Below, one piece after another: positions 15,409-25,739 of a stretch of 64,000 nt of DNA. The notes below the pieces were generated by a model. That model searched no databases. It worked only from the letters and a program-made list of their open reading frames with translations, and was not told where the DNA came from. The DNA lies in assembly GCA_031271905.1 (NCBI GenBank), contig JAISUT010000054.1, positions 62,001-126,000 on the forward strand. The letters are read 5' to 3'. Source of the stretch: Acidobacteriota bacterium. GTDB lineage: Bacteria; Acidobacteriota; UBA6911. The position numbers and the translations under genes were made by a program. Within the stretch, counting starts at the first letter, position 1, and each line of letters begins with the position of its first letter.

Positions 15409-16489
15409 CGAGTCGCAAGAGTATCAGGACAGTGTGCAGGACAACGAGCAACCACAGGAGGAAGAGCAGGCGCAAATGAAAGAGAAAGACAAAGTGTTGT
15501 ATGTGGGCATCGACCTGGGGACGTCGCGCAGCGCGATCTCCTCCGGCAACGGCAACCGCGAATGGATCGAGAGCTACGTGGGTTGGCCGAAGGACTTCAT
15601 CGCCGAGAAAGTCCTCGGCAAACCCGTGCTGTTCGGCAACGAGGCGCTGGAGAACCGGCTCTCGCTGGATGTCTGCCGCCCGCTCGACCGGGGCGTCATC
15701 CGCAAGGGGATCGAGGGGAGCGAGAAGGCGGTCAAGGAGATCATCCGGCACCTGATCGAGCAGGTCCACCCCGACTCCAATTGCAGCATCAACGCCGTGG
15801 TCGGCGTCCCCGCCGAGTCGCTCAACAGCAACAAGCTGGCGATCAAGGACGCGGTGTCCGGCTACGTCAACTCGCTGATGGTGGTCTCCGAGCCTTTCAC
15901 CATCGCTTACGGCGCGGATCTCCTGAACCACTCGCTGGTGATCGACATCGGCGCCGGCACCACCGACTTCTGCGTCATGCACGGCATGATCCCCTCAGAG
16001 GACGACCAGAAGACCCTGTTCACGGCGGGCGACTACATCGACGAGCAGTTGCTGAACGGCCTGTTGCAGAAGTTCCCCGGCTGCAAGCTCAACGCCTACA
16101 TGGCGCGCCAGTTCAAAGAGGCGCACAGCTTCGTGGGCGCGCTGGACGAGCCGGTCGTGGTGGAGTTGTCGGTCAACGGCAAGCTGGTGCGCCAAGACAT
16201 CAAAGAGGAGATGCGCCGGGCTTGCGAAAGCATCGTCCCGCCGATGGTGGAGACGGTCATCGAGCTGGTCGCCAAGGTCGAGCCGGAGTTCCAGGAGAAG
16301 GTCAAGAAGAACATCGTGCTGGGCGGCGGCGGCAGCCTGATCCGCGGCCTGTCCTCCTACCTCGAAAACCAGTTGGGCGAATATGGCAACTACTACGTGC
16401 GCTGCGTGTCCGACCCGCTGTTCGGCGGCGCGGACGGCGCGCTGAAGCTGGCGCAGGACATGCCCGCCCGCTATTGGGAGTCGCTGTAA
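15395..16489 (+). CDS. MamK-like bacterial actin
   Basis: 364 residues. The actin/Hsp70 ATPase elements are present: phosphate 1 loop GIDLGTSRSAIS (~39-50), phosphate 2 loop VIDIGAGTTDFC (~185) and adenosine loop VLGGGGSLIRGL (~310). Away from these motifs it resembles MamK more than MreB (VGWPKDFIAEKVLGKP, DDQKTLFTAGDYIDEQL, a final D-M-P-A-R-Y-W). MamK forms filaments that position magnetosomes, but no other magnetosome gene is here. Overlap with an amidase gene suggests a role in cell-wall or division geometry. The acidic 27-residue leader is unusual; an alternative start is at 15476. Confidence 0.85.
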   Translation: MKGNDESQEYQDSVQDNEQPQEEEQAQMKEKDKVLYVGIDLGTSRSAISSGNGNREWIESYVGWPKDFIAEKVLGKPVLFGNEALENRLSLDVCRPLDRGVIRKGIEGSEKAVKEIIRHLIEQVHPDSNCSINAVVGVPAESLNSNKLAIKDAVSGYVNSLMVVSEPFTIAYGADLLNHSLVIDIGAGTTDFCVMHGMIPSEDDQKTLFTAGDYIDEQLLNGLLQKFPGCKLNAYMARQFKEAHSFVGALDEPVVVELSVNGKLVRQDIKEEMRRACESIVPPMVETVIELVAKVEPEFQEKVKKNIVLGGGGSLIRGLSSYLENQLGEYGNYYVRCVSDPLFGGADGALKLAQDMPARYWESL

Positions 16490-16514
16490 GGTCGCAGCCC
16501 GAAGCGCCCCTGCG

Positions 16515-16554
16515 GCAGTGCGGCGCGCCTTGGATCGAGGCGGCGCCGCACTGC
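16515..16554. terminator. Hairpin between convergent genes (12-bp perfect stem)
   Basis: 16515-16526 pairs perfectly with 16543-16554; an inner GCCT/AGGC (16527-16530, 16538-16541) extends the stem. It lies between the convergent actin and MORN-repeat genes and could terminate both, although no T-run is present. Confidence 0.5.
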
Positions 16555-16573
16555 GTTGAGGCACGCTCCCTCT

Positions 16574-17347
16574 TCATTGCGCTTGCCGTGGTTCGTCTTG
16601 TGGCGCGCAAGGGGTGGCTTTCCCGGCGTCGAGCCAGTTTTTGACTTCTGCGCCGTCGAGTTTTCTTCCGTCACCGCAAGCGCCGCCGACGGGATTGCCG
16701 TTGCGATAGAGCAGTTTTATCAGCAAGCGCCCGTCTTCGGCGTACAGTTGCCGGTATCCCTCCTGCTTGCCGTTTTTGAAGGAGAACTCCTCTTGCAGCC
16801 GGCCGCTTCTGTAATACCATCGCTCGATGCCATCGACGATCCCGTATCGGTAGGGGGTCTCCCACCACAGGCGCCCGTCTTCGTAGTAATGCCTCGTCAC
16901 CCCTTCGTGCCTGCCATCCTCGAAGGGAGTCTCCCGCCACAAGTTCCCGTTTTCGTGGTACCACTTTGAAAGCCCCTCCTGCCTGCCGTTTTCATAGGGG
17001 CATTCGGCTTCCAACATCCCGCCCTCGTAATATCTTTTTTCAACCCCTTCCAGCACATTGCCCTCGTAGGGGGCTTCCTTCCACAATTCCCCGCTTTCAA
17101 AGTAATATCTCGCAATCCCTTCTTTCTTGCCGTCCCTGAACGGCATCTCCACGTTCACGGCATGGTTGCCATGGTAGGAGCACACCGTTCCGGTGACAGG
17201 CCGCCCGGTGGATTTTAAAACGCCCGCCCCGTCCGTTTCGTCAATCTCATCGACTTTGTATTGGCAGCGTCCTTGCGCATTCGCGGCATTGGCGATGCAC
17301 AGCCCTAAAACAACGACGATGATTGATTTTTTCATTCCATCATTCAT
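16574..17347 (-). CDS. Secreted MORN-like/YwqK-type repeat protein
   Basis: 257 residues with a signal peptide (KKSIIVVVLGLCIANAANAQ). The body is a tandem array of about seven ~22-residue units of the form Y-Y-E-x-G-x-L-x-x-E-x-P-Y-x-x-G-x-x-E-G. These MORN-variant hairpins are the type annotated as YwqK antitoxin repeats. The tail is unrelated. Such repeat solenoids usually bind proteins or membranes; YwqK proteins neutralise secreted polymorphic toxins in some bacteria, but no toxin adjoins this gene. GGGGGAGGG lies five bases before the ATG at 17347; MKKS at 17335 is an alternative start. Confidence 0.75.
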   Translation of the reverse strand: MNDGMKKSIIVVVLGLCIANAANAQGRCQYKVDEIDETDGAGVLKSTGRPVTGTVCSYHGNHAVNVEMPFRDGKKEGIARYYFESGELWKEAPYEGNVLEGVEKRYYEGGMLEAECPYENGRQEGLSKWYHENGNLWRETPFEDGRHEGVTRHYYEDGRLWWETPYRYGIVDGIERWYYRSGRLQEEFSFKNGKQEGYRQLYAEDGRLLIKLLYRNGNPVGGACGDGRKLDGAEVKNWLDAGKATPCAPQDEPRQAQ

Positions 17348-17468
17348 ATGCGCCCTCCCCCGCCCCGGGGCGCCCCCGCGCCGATGGGAAATTAGATTCT
17401 ATCGCGGGATTCCGCATGCTCGAAACTGTTTTTGACGAAAATGCGGGCGGGGATGCGGCGGGAACGGC

Positions 17469-19886
17469 TCAACCGCTGATCTTGTCCGAAGGCAGCCAGG
17501 TCGCGAGGACGTCGTTCAACTCCCTGGGGATGATCGGCTTTGAGATGAAATCGTTCATGCCCGCCTCCAGGAACGCCTCGCGCATCCCCGCGACGGCGTT
17601 GGCGGAGAGCGCGATGATCGGCAAGCCTTGGTGGCGCCCGCCGTCCATCTTGCGGATGAGCTTGGCGGCTTCGACGCCGTCCATCTCCGGCATCATGTGA
17701 TCCATGAACACCAGGTCGTAGTCCCTCCCCCGTATCTTGTCGATCGCTTCGGCGGCGCTGACGGCGGTGTCGGCGCGCACGCCGTGTTTGCGCAGGTAGC
17801 CGAGCGCGACGGTGAGGTTGATGGGGCTGTCGTCCACCAAGAGCACCTTGGTGGACGGCGCCGCCATGACGCGATACAGCTCCTCGCAGGAATCCATGCG
17901 CGCCGCGTCGCCCTCGACCAGGGGGAGCCGGACGGTGAAGGTCGTCCCCACGCCGTATTCGGACGCCACGGCGATCTCGCCGCCCATCATGCGCACCAGC
18001 GCCCGGGTGATGGCGAGCCCCAGCCCGGTGCCGGTGACGCCGCTGTTCTTCCGGGAGTCGAACCGCTCGAATTTCTCGAACACCTTCGGCAAGTCCTCCT
18101 GCCTGATGCCGACGCCGGTGTCCCGCACCGTGACGAGCAACGTGTCGCCCCCCGCCCCCCCGGCGCGCTCCAGCAAGAACTCCACCTCCCCCTCCGGGGT
18201 GTATTTCACCGCGTTGTTCAGCAGGTTGACGAGTATCTGGCGCACACGCACCTCGTCGCCGAAAAGGATTCCGGGCATGTCCCCGGAGATGTCGCTGGCG
18301 AAGCGCACGGGCTTGTTGCGGACGGCGACGCGCATGATCGAGCAGATGCTGTCGTACAGCTTGCGGATGTCGTAGTCGGCGGGCAGCAGCTCCAGCCGCC
18401 CCGCCTCGATCTTGGAAAAGTCGAGGATGTCGTTGAGGATCTGCAACAGCGTGTGCGACGTTTCGCGGATGTCCTGGAAGTACCGCCGCTGCTGCTCGTC
18501 CAAGTTGTCGGTGCGCATCAGGTCGGCCAGGCCGAGGATGGCGTTCATCGGCGTGCGTATCTCGTGGCTCATGGAGGCGAGGAAGTTGCTTTTCGCCTCG
18601 GCTGCCGCCTGCGCCCTCCGGCTGTCCAGCTCCAGCTCCTCGCTCCGCCTCTGCGCCTGGCGCAACTCCCGCAGGTCGCGCATGTAGCCGACGATCCGCC
18701 ATTGGTTCGCCCAGCGCACGCGCCGCAACACGGTCTCCACCGGCAACGGCTGGCGGTCCCGGGACAGGTGCTCCCAGATGAACCTGTTCTCGCCGAACTC
18801 GAAGGCGATGCGGAGCACCTCCGTCGCCTTGTCGCAGCTCCTTTCGCCGTCGGGCTGGAACTCCGGGGACAGGGAGAAGAAATCCCGCAGGTATTCCCGC
18901 TTGTCCTCGTAGCCGAACAGTTCCACCGCCCTTTTGTTGCAGTCGAGGATCCCCCCCTCCGGGGTGAAGATGGCGCACCCCACCTTCAGGGAGTCCAGCA
19001 TGAGGAGCAGCCGCTCGTTGACCTCCTGCGTCGCCTTACGCTGCTCCCGCTCCTCGCGCAGGTCGCGCGAATAGCTCACATAGAAATGGGCGCCCTCGTG
19101 GGGGATGCGCACCATCGTGGTCTCCAGCGGCAGCGGTTCGCCGGAGGCGGTGCGGACATCCCACTCGTAACGCACCTTGCCGGTGGCTGCGGCGACGCGG
19201 AAGAGCCGTTGCATCTTCGCGACGGTGACCTCGCCGTCGGGCTGGAACTCGGGGAGGAACTCCAGGAAATGATCGACGAACTGCGACTTTTCCTCCAGCC
19301 CGAACAAGCGCAACGCCTCGAGGTTGCAATCGACCATCGCCCCGTCGCCATCCCTGATGGTGGCGACCAGCGGCGCGGCGTCCAATATCGCCGTCACGCG
19401 CGCCTCGTCGTTGCGCAGCTTCTCCGCCTGCACCCGGCTCGTCATGTTGGAGACCAGCTCGTCGGAGGCGAGGACATGGGCGGTGGCGCCCGCGAAAGCG
19501 CCGTCGCCGTCAAACAGGGGGACGGCATGCACGATGAAGTGGCGCGGCGCCCCCTCGCCCGGATAGTCGATCTCCAGCTCCTCGTGCAGCGGCAGGCGCT
19601 TCTCCCGGATGGTTTGGAATATACGGAGCGCACCCTCGGCGAGCTCCCCGCCCCCGAAGCGCCGATGCACCTCCTCGTAATGCCGCCCGAGGACGTCTTC
19701 CGGGAACGGGGTGCCAAGCAGCCGCGCCATCCGCCTGCTGCAGAATTCGACGACGCCCTCCCTGTCCGCCAGCATGACGGCGTACGGCGTGTCTTTGAAA
19801 ACCAAATCCATGTACCTGAGTCCCCGCGCGGAGTCCGTGCCGCGCAGCGGCGCATGGCCGACGGGGTGTTCCAATGCAGTGGTCAT
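17469..19886 (-). CDS. Hybrid sensor histidine kinase with three PAS domains and a receiver
   Basis: About 805 residues and no membrane span, so probably cytosolic. Three PAS-like domains (about 25-140, 165-295, 305-420) share a repeated FGxExKxxFxxxF-like block. HisKA follows with the phosphorylated His in SMSHEIRTPMNAILGLADLM (near 441), then HATPase_c with NLLNNAVKYT (N box), DTGVGI (G1) and GTGLGLAI (G2). A C-terminal receiver carries Asp in DLVFMDHMMPEMDG (near 727) and a late Lys in FISKP. The signal is unknown and no output regulator is adjacent. I chose the ATG at 19886 as the start of the conserved part. Confidence 0.9.
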   Translation of the reverse strand: MTTALEHPVGHAPLRGTDSARGLRYMDLVFKDTPYAVMLADREGVVEFCSRRMARLLGTPFPEDVLGRHYEEVHRRFGGGELAEGALRIFQTIREKRLPLHEELEIDYPGEGAPRHFIVHAVPLFDGDGAFAGATAHVLASDELVSNMTSRVQAEKLRNDEARVTAILDAAPLVATIRDGDGAMVDCNLEALRLFGLEEKSQFVDHFLEFLPEFQPDGEVTVAKMQRLFRVAAATGKVRYEWDVRTASGEPLPLETTMVRIPHEGAHFYVSYSRDLREEREQRKATQEVNERLLLMLDSLKVGCAIFTPEGGILDCNKRAVELFGYEDKREYLRDFFSLSPEFQPDGERSCDKATEVLRIAFEFGENRFIWEHLSRDRQPLPVETVLRRVRWANQWRIVGYMRDLRELRQAQRRSEELELDSRRAQAAAEAKSNFLASMSHEIRTPMNAILGLADLMRTDNLDEQQRRYFQDIRETSHTLLQILNDILDFSKIEAGRLELLPADYDIRKLYDSICSIMRVAVRNKPVRFASDISGDMPGILFGDEVRVRQILVNLLNNAVKYTPEGEVEFLLERAGGAGGDTLLVTVRDTGVGIRQEDLPKVFEKFERFDSRKNSGVTGTGLGLAITRALVRMMGGEIAVASEYGVGTTFTVRLPLVEGDAARMDSCEELYRVMAAPSTKVLLVDDSPINLTVALGYLRKHGVRADTAVSAAEAIDKIRGRDYDLVFMDHMMPEMDGVEAAKLIRKMDGGRHQGLPIIALSANAVAGMREAFLEAGMNDFISKPIIPRELNDVLATWLPSDKISG

Positions 19887-20146
19887 AGCAATGTCCCAAT
19901 GATGGCGCCGCCGGCGAGGGGCGGCGATGCGAGGCGGCATCTGGGAGCCGCCCGTGTCAGTTGCCCACCATATCGGCGCCGACGGCGCGGCGCATTACTC
20001 CGCGCAACCGCAATCCCGGCAAAAGATTGACGTTGGAATTCCCGCCCCGAGTCGATAGAGTAGAGGCGGTTGCGGCGTCACGGTTTGCGCATCCAATCGG
20101 GCGATCGGAGGCGGAGTTGTTTTTTGACTGGCTGGAGTTGATCGAC

Positions 20147-21973
20147 ATGGGCTTTCTCGCATTTGTGGGGGTGATCGTCTTGATCGTCCTGCACGTCAAC
20201 CTTTCCGGCAGGGTGCGCTCCCTGGAGCGGCGCTTGAAAGAACAGGCGCAGCCCGCCGAGCCCCCGGCTGCGGCGACCCCGCCCTTGCGCGTCGTGCCGC
20301 CGCGGCCGTCGGCGACGCCCGGGGCGGACTTGGCGCCGGAGGCGGCGTCCGCGTCCGTATCCCCGTTCCGCCCGGCCGCCGCCGAGACGGCGACGCCCCC
20401 GCGCAGGCAGGGGCCGCAACCCGAGCCGGGCGCGGCGGCGAGGTTCGCGGCATGGCTCCGGCAAGACTGGATGTTGAAGCTGGGGGCGCTGCTGCTGCTG
20501 ATCGGCTTCGGCTGGCTCGCCACCTATGCGTTCCTCAACGACTGGATAGGGCCGATGGGGCGCATCGCGGTGGGGCTGTGCGCAGGCACGGCGTTCATCA
20601 TCCTCGGCTGGTTGCGCCTGCGGACGTCGCTCGCGCAAGGGGGGGTGTTCCTCGCCCTGGGCTCGGGCGTGATCCTGGTGACGACATTTGCGGCGCGGGC
20701 GTCCTACGGCTTCTTCTCGCCGCTCTCGGCCCTGGTCGTGATGTTCCTGAGCGTCTGCTTCGTCGCGACGGCGAGCGTGGTCTACCGCAGCCGTTCCTTG
20801 GCGATGACGAGCCTGGTGCTCGCGGGCGTGGTCCCGGCCTTGACCAACGCGCCGGAGTCGGATCACGTCGGGCTCTTCGCCTACCTGCTGGTCGTGGTCG
20901 CCGGGGCGATCTGGATCGTCGCCCTGACCGGGTGGCGCTCCCTGACGACGGTGGCGCTCGTCATCATCGCCATCTACAGCGCCTGGCACTTTTTCGACGC
21001 CTCCCCCCTGGCGGACGACCGGCGGCTGGTCTGGTTCGCCTACGCCTTCTCCGCGCTGTTTTTCACGACCAACACCCTGGGCATCCTCAAGCGCACGTCG
21101 GGGGGGCTGCTGCCCGACCTCCTGACTGCGGCGGGCAACGGCATGTTCCTGCTGGCGTGGATCCTCGCCGGGGTGCCGGAGGAATGGCAGAGCCTCGCCA
21201 TCGCCCTCTGGATGGTGCTGTTCGCCGCGAGCGCGTTCTGGCTGTTCAAGATCACCCGAAGGAAGTCGCCGTTCTACGTCTACGCCGGGGTCGGCATCGT
21301 CATGCTGGCGGCGGCGACCGCCGTGCAGTTGGACGGCCCGGCGCTCGTCATCGCCTACACGCTGGAGGGCGCGCTGGTCGCGGCGGCGACCCAACTGGCG
21401 ACACGAAACGCCAAGAGCTCCGGGTTCCTCGGGCTCCTCTTGGCGGTGCCCGCGTTCATGTCCGTCGAGAGCATCGATTCGGAGGCATGGGAGTTCGCGG
21501 TGCTGCACAGCGATTTCTTCGTGCTGGCGGTCCTCGCGGCGGCGCTCATGGGCCTGGGTTTGTTCTTTTTACGCGACGCGGCAACGCATGCGGCGCCCGA
21601 CGCCGGGGTCGCGGCCCGGCGTTTCGGCGCGGCCTACCTGGTCGCCGGGTCGGTGTTCGCCTGCATCCTCCTGTGGCTGTCGCTGAGGGCATGGCTCGGG
21701 GACGACAACCTCGCCGCGACGGTGGCGCTGGTCGTCTACACCCTGGCGGGGCTCGTCTGCTATTTCACGGGGCTGCGCCGGCAGGGGCGGGGGCTGCGCA
21801 CCTACGGGGGCGCGCTGGTCGGGTTCGTCGTCGTCCGGCTGCTTTTCGTGGACATCTGGAAGATGGAGCTGGCGGGGCGGATAACCACGTTCTTTTTGAT
21901 AGGGGCGCTTTTGATAAGCACGGCGTTCATCGGGAAGAAAAGGAAAAGGCATGAAAGCGATGGGAACGATTAA
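20147..21973 (+). CDS. DUF2339 multi-pass membrane protein
   Basis: 608 residues. An N-terminal membrane helix and a short basic coiled coil ([14 protein letters not shown]) are followed by a Pro/Ala-rich linker, then well over a dozen hydrophobic spans with the DUF2339 start [11 protein letters not shown]. The family's function is not established. Because members sit with envelope genes, a role in moving or modifying surface material is possible but unproven. Gly/Ala/Leu-rich spans give a strongly biased composition. The gene overlaps the next one by 23 bp, so the two are probably translated together. Confidence 0.85.
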   Translation: MGFLAFVGVIVLIVLHVNLSGRVRSLERRLKEQAQPAEPPAAATPPLRVVPPRPSATPGADLAPEAASASVSPFRPAAAETATPPRRQGPQPEPGAAARFAAWLRQDWMLKLGALLLLIGFGWLATYAFLNDWIGPMGRIAVGLCAGTAFIILGWLRLRTSLAQGGVFLALGSGVILVTTFAARASYGFFSPLSALVVMFLSVCFVATASVVYRSRSLAMTSLVLAGVVPALTNAPESDHVGLFAYLLVVVAGAIWIVALTGWRSLTTVALVIIAIYSAWHFFDASPLADDRRLVWFAYAFSALFFTTNTLGILKRTSGGLLPDLLTAAGNGMFLLAWILAGVPEEWQSLAIALWMVLFAASAFWLFKITRRKSPFYVYAGVGIVMLAAATAVQLDGPALVIAYTLEGALVAAATQLATRNAKSSGFLGLLLAVPAFMSVESIDSEAWEFAVLHSDFFVLAVLAAALMGLGLFFLRDAATHAAPDAGVAARRFGAAYLVAGSVFACILLWLSLRAWLGDDNLAATVALVVYTLAGLVCYFTGLRRQGRGLRTYGGALVGFVVVRLLFVDIWKMELAGRITTFFLIGALLISTAFIGKKRKRHESDGND

Positions 21974-23126
21974 ACCGGCGGGGCCGTCCGCCTTGGCGGC
22001 AGTCCTGCTCATCCTGTCCCTATGCGGCGGCTTCGCCTTGTCGCAGACGGCGGCGACGACCGGCGGTGCCAAGGACGACCCCGCCGCCGCGTTCCGTTTC
22101 TTCAGCGACATCGACCGGCCCGCCATCAAGGCGCCGACGGTGGTCGAGGTGCCGCTCGGGGCGCAGCACGCCGTCTCGGAGTTTGCCGTCTTCGACAAGG
22201 CGGCGCAGGTTTTCGAACCTTGGGCGTTCATCCCTCCCAGCCGGGCCGCGCTGGAATTCCCGCTCGCCGCCACGTCCACCCCCGCCGCGCCTGCGGAGAG
22301 GCTGGTGGACGGCGACGATGGGACCTACGTCGATTTCGACCTGCCGGAAGCCGGCGGAGGCAAGGCCACCGTCACGCTGGAAAGCCCCCGGCCCGTCACC
22401 GCCTCCGCGCTGACGGCGCACTTGGCGGCGAACGTCTCCCTGCCGCAGGCCGTGGAGATACGCGCGTCGGTGGACGGCAGGGAGAAGATCGTCGTCGCCG
22501 CGAAGAAGATGGAGCAAGAGGAAGTCCGCTTCCCGCAGACCACCTCCGCGCGCTGGACGGTGCGCTTCGAATACGCCCAGCCGTTGCGCATCGCCGAGTT
22601 GCGCCTGTCGCAGGAGAACGCCGGGGACGAGCGGGGGAACGCCGTCCGCTTCCTGGCGCGCCCCGGACGCTCGTACCGCGTCTATTCCGGCGCCGACCGG
22701 CGCCCCGGCATCCCGGTCGGCGAGGCGGGCGACCTGCTCTCGGCGCGCAACGTCCTGAAGATCGAAGCCCCGGCGAAGGACAACCCCGGCTACGTCCCTG
22801 CGGACACGGACGGGGACGGCATCCCCGACTACAAGGACAACTGCCCCGACGTGGCGAACCCCGACCAGGCGGACATCGACGGCGACGGCGTGGGGGACGC
22901 TTGCGAGGACTTCGACCGGGACGGCGTCATCAACGCCTTGGACAACTGCCCGGACGTTCCGAACGCAGGGCAGGAGGACTCGGACGGGGACGGCGTCGGC
23001 GACGCCTGCGACCCGTCCGACGATCGCGTCACAGAGCGCCTGCCCTGGCTCCCTTGGGCGGGCATGGGCTTGGCGGCGCTGGTCATCGCGACGCTGTTCA
23101 TCCTCACCGTCCGCAGCAAGAAATAG
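21951..23126 (+). CDS. Membrane-anchored protein with thrombospondin type-3 calcium repeats
   Basis: 391 residues. It has an N-terminal signal ([19 protein letters not shown]), a beta-rich extracytoplasmic domain of about 240 residues resembling a discoidin-like or DUF3999-type sandwich, and then three type-3 repeats with the calcium pattern D-x-D-x-D-G ([53 protein letters not shown]). A C-terminal membrane helix ([19 protein letters not shown]) with basic end follows. DUF2339 and DUF3999-like proteins are often neighbours, as far as I recall. Calcium probably stiffens the stalk between domain and membrane. Confidence 0.75.
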   Translation: MKAMGTIKPAGPSALAAVLLILSLCGGFALSQTAATTGGAKDDPAAAFRFFSDIDRPAIKAPTVVEVPLGAQHAVSEFAVFDKAAQVFEPWAFIPPSRAALEFPLAATSTPAAPAERLVDGDDGTYVDFDLPEAGGGKATVTLESPRPVTASALTAHLAANVSLPQAVEIRASVDGREKIVVAAKKMEQEEVRFPQTTSARWTVRFEYAQPLRIAELRLSQENAGDERGNAVRFLARPGRSYRVYSGADRRPGIPVGEAGDLLSARNVLKIEAPAKDNPGYVPADTDGDGIPDYKDNCPDVANPDQADIDGDGVGDACEDFDRDGVINALDNCPDVPNAGQEDSDGDGVGDACDPSDDRVTERLPWLPWAGMGLAALVIATLFILTVRSKK

Positions 23127-23138
23127 CGGGGGGCCGCC

Positions 23139-24326
23139 ATGCACACGCTCCCCCCGGCGCTTGCGCCCGTCGCCTCGGTTTCCGGGCTCCTCTACCGGGC
23201 GGGGGTCGGCTTGCGCAACCGCGCCTATTCGTCCGGATGGCTGCCGTCGCGGCGGCTGGGGCGTCCGGTCGTGAGCGTCGGCAACCTGACGACGGGGGGG
23301 ACGGGCAAGACGCCGATGGTCATCCACCTCGCCGGGATGCTGGGGGAGGCGGGCTACGACGTCGCCATCCTGACGCGGGGGTACGGGCGCAGGGACGCGA
23401 AGCGAACCATCGTCCTCCCGCCGACGCAGGCGCCCCCCATGGAAACGGCGCAGGGGGGGGCGCGGGAGACGGCGCCGCCGGAACGCCATGCGGCAGGCAT
23501 CCCCGAACCTGGGGACGCCGAACCCGCCCCTGTCGCGGACGCGCCGGACGCCGCCACGATCGGCGACGAGGCGGCGTTGCTGCGGCGACGCCTCCCCCTG
23601 GCGTGGATGGGCGTCTCCGCCGACCGCTTCGCCGCAGGTGCCGCCATCCTGCGCGAAGCGCCGCGCGCGGTGTTCATCCTGGACGACGGATTCCAGCACC
23701 GCAGGCTTTCCCGCAACCTGGACATCGTCATGATCGACGGGACGGCGGGCGCGGAGGGGCTCGGCGACGGGCGCCTGCTCCCCTGCGGCACGTTGCGCGA
23801 GCCGCCCGGGGGCTTGCGGCGGGCGCGCGTGGTCGTCATCAACGGCGGCGCGGACGACGCAGGCGCGGACATGGAGCTGGAGCGACGCCTGCGCAGGCAT
23901 GCGCCGGAATCGGTGTTCTTCCACTGCACCCAGCGCATCGCCGCCCTGATCCCCTTTGAACGCTGGTCGAAGCCGCTGGCGCCGTCCCCATGCGCCCCCG
24001 CAGGCGGCGAGCCCCCTTCCCCGCCCCGCTCGGCCTTCCTCGTCGCCGCCATCGGCAATCCCGGGCGGTTTGCGCGCGACGTCGGGCTGTCGGGCGTCGC
24101 CGTCGCCGGCACCCGTTTTTTCAGGGATCACGCGACCGTCCTCCCGCCCGAGTGGGACGCCTGCGCCGCAGAGGCGCAAGCGAAAGACGCCGACGCCATC
24201 GTCATCACGGAAAAAGACGCCGTCAAGGTCGCCAGACCGCCAGGCTTCCCGCTGCTGGTCGCCGTCCAGGCCACCGAGCTGAAAGAACCCGCCCGCTTCC
24301 GGGAGATCGTGCGCAGTTGCATCTGA
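23139..24326 (+). CDS. lpxK: Tetraacyldisaccharide 4'-kinase
   Basis: 395 residues. The Walker A motif G-G-T-G-K-T-P lies at 53-59, preceded by the typical R-P-V-V-S-V-G-N-L; RGYGRR follows, then LDDGFQHRRLSRNLDIV with the catalytic Asp region, and LPCGTLREPPGGLRRARVVVIN. It phosphorylates lipid A precursor at the 4' position on the inner membrane. This is direct evidence for LPS-type lipid A and a diderm envelope. Two low-complexity inserts (~90-145 and ~285-300) make it longer than usual. It starts 12 bp after the calcium-repeat gene and is probably in the same operon. Confidence 0.94.
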   Translation: MHTLPPALAPVASVSGLLYRAGVGLRNRAYSSGWLPSRRLGRPVVSVGNLTTGGTGKTPMVIHLAGMLGEAGYDVAILTRGYGRRDAKRTIVLPPTQAPPMETAQGGARETAPPERHAAGIPEPGDAEPAPVADAPDAATIGDEAALLRRRLPLAWMGVSADRFAAGAAILREAPRAVFILDDGFQHRRLSRNLDIVMIDGTAGAEGLGDGRLLPCGTLREPPGGLRRARVVVINGGADDAGADMELERRLRRHAPESVFFHCTQRIAALIPFERWSKPLAPSPCAPAGGEPPSPPRSAFLVAAIGNPGRFARDVGLSGVAVAGTRFFRDHATVLPPEWDACAAEAQAKDADAIVITEKDAVKVARPPGFPLLVAVQATELKEPARFREIVRSCI

Positions 24327-24390
24327 CCGCACGTTCGACGCGGCGATGCGGAGACGTCCGCCGGGGCGCGGACGCGCCGTTGCCGGCGCC

Positions 24391-25638
24391 TTACGTGCTC
24401 AGGATGGGGGTGAGGATGGGCTTGCGGCTGCGTTTGTAGACGTACATCTTCTCGTCGGCGATGCTCATCAGCTCGCTCGCCTCCAATTGGTTGCCGGCAT
24501 CGACTTCGACCAGGCCGTAGCTGATGCTGTGCATGTACTCCCGCCCCGCCTCGTGGTCATGCACCGCCAGGGCGTCGCGCAACTTCTCCATGCGCTTGCC
24601 CGCCATCTCCTCGTCCCAGCCCGAGGCGAGGAGCATGAATTCGTCCCCCCCGAGGCGGCAGACGACGGCGGAGTTGGAGAACCGCCGCAAGGTCTCCGCC
24701 ACCGACAGGATGTAGGCGTCCCCCTCGTTGTGCCCGAACTGGTCGTTGACGTATTTCAGGTTGTCCATGTCCACGAAGCAGATGGTGAAGTCCTTGCGCT
24801 TTTCCAACCAGTCCGAAAGCAGCTCCATGCCGTAGCGGCGGTTGTAAGCCTTGGTCAGGGGGTCGCGGTACGCCATCCCCTCCAGCTTTTTCAGGCGGGC
24901 GCGGTTGGCGCTGATGTCGGTCAGGATGAACGCCAAGGCGTCGTGCTCCCGCCATTGCAGGGGGTGTATCTCCACCCGGAAATACTGCTCCGCCCCGTCG
25001 TCGCGCAACTCCAACTCCTCGGTGCGGGGGACGGTCTTGGCGATGTCGGACTGCTGCTCCAGCCATTCGCGCAACTGGCTCTCGAACGCCACGTTCGAGA
25101 GCAACTCCCCGACCGGGTGGTTGGCGTAGCGCCAGACCTTTTCTTTCCGGTCCATCACGATGACCCACTGGGTCACCTGCGCGGAGATGGCTTCAAACAG
25201 GCTCTTGCTCTGGGCGAGCGCCACCACCTTGCGGTTGTTGCGGTCGATCTCCTCAAGCAGCGCCTGCTGCCGCAACGCCAACTGCTCGACCATGATGTTG
25301 AAGCCCGCCGCGAACTCCCCCATGAAGTTCACGCGCTGGTTGTAGTCCCCGTTCGCCACCTGCTGCGTCTGCCAGGTCAGGTGGCGCAACGAGGCGCAGA
25401 GCGACTTGAGCGGCGCAGCCATCTCGTTGTCGGGCGACGCCGCGGCCCCGCGCAGGTTGCCCTTGGAGAGGTCGCGCGCCATGCTGGTGACCTCTTGGAC
25501 GCAGTGGACGTAATAGGCCAGGCCCTTGGCGAGGTCACGGAACCCCTCGGGCAGTTTTTCCATGTCCAGCACGGCCTTGGCAGGGCTGTAGATCGCATCG
25601 CGCAGATAGTCGAACAAGATTTCGGCAACCGGATCCAT
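24391..25638 (-). CDS. Diguanylate cyclase (HAMP-like/PAS/GGDEF), cytosolic
   Basis: 415 residues. The N-terminal part contains a HAMP-like helical region without membrane segments (NEMAAPLKSLCASLRHL...VANGDYNQRV) and a coiled coil, then a PAS-like domain (~150-245). GGDEF follows with intact R-L-G-G-D-E-F (near residue 328) and the D-x-D-x-L-K-x-V-N-D segment. The product would be cyclic di-GMP. The usual inhibitory RxxD site five residues before GGDEF is absent (here N-S-A-V-V-C), so product inhibition is unlikely. It lies 101 bp downstream of a V4R-domain gene on the same strand, a likely sensor partner. Confidence 0.88.
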   Translation of the reverse strand: MDPVAEILFDYLRDAIYSPAKAVLDMEKLPEGFRDLAKGLAYYVHCVQEVTSMARDLSKGNLRGAAASPDNEMAAPLKSLCASLRHLTWQTQQVANGDYNQRVNFMGEFAAGFNIMVEQLALRQQALLEEIDRNNRKVVALAQSKSLFEAISAQVTQWVIVMDRKEKVWRYANHPVGELLSNVAFESQLREWLEQQSDIAKTVPRTEELELRDDGAEQYFRVEIHPLQWREHDALAFILTDISANRARLKKLEGMAYRDPLTKAYNRRYGMELLSDWLEKRKDFTICFVDMDNLKYVNDQFGHNEGDAYILSVAETLRRFSNSAVVCRLGGDEFMLLASGWDEEMAGKRMEKLRDALAVHDHEAGREYMHSISYGLVEVDAGNQLEASELMSIADEKMYVYKRSRKPILTPILST

Positions 25639-25739
25639 GACGGCTCACACAAAAGTTCTGGCGTTACGACGAACAGGTCGCCTCCTGCCTTGGGGTTTAG
25701 AGGGTGGGACGGCGATGCCGCGCCCGACGGCTCCCGCCG

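Noticed and set aside
15395-16489. Evidence for a magnetosome island
   Set aside because: Only the MamK-like gene is present; no mamA, mamB, mamE, mamI, mamM or mamQ homologue is seen in 64 kb.
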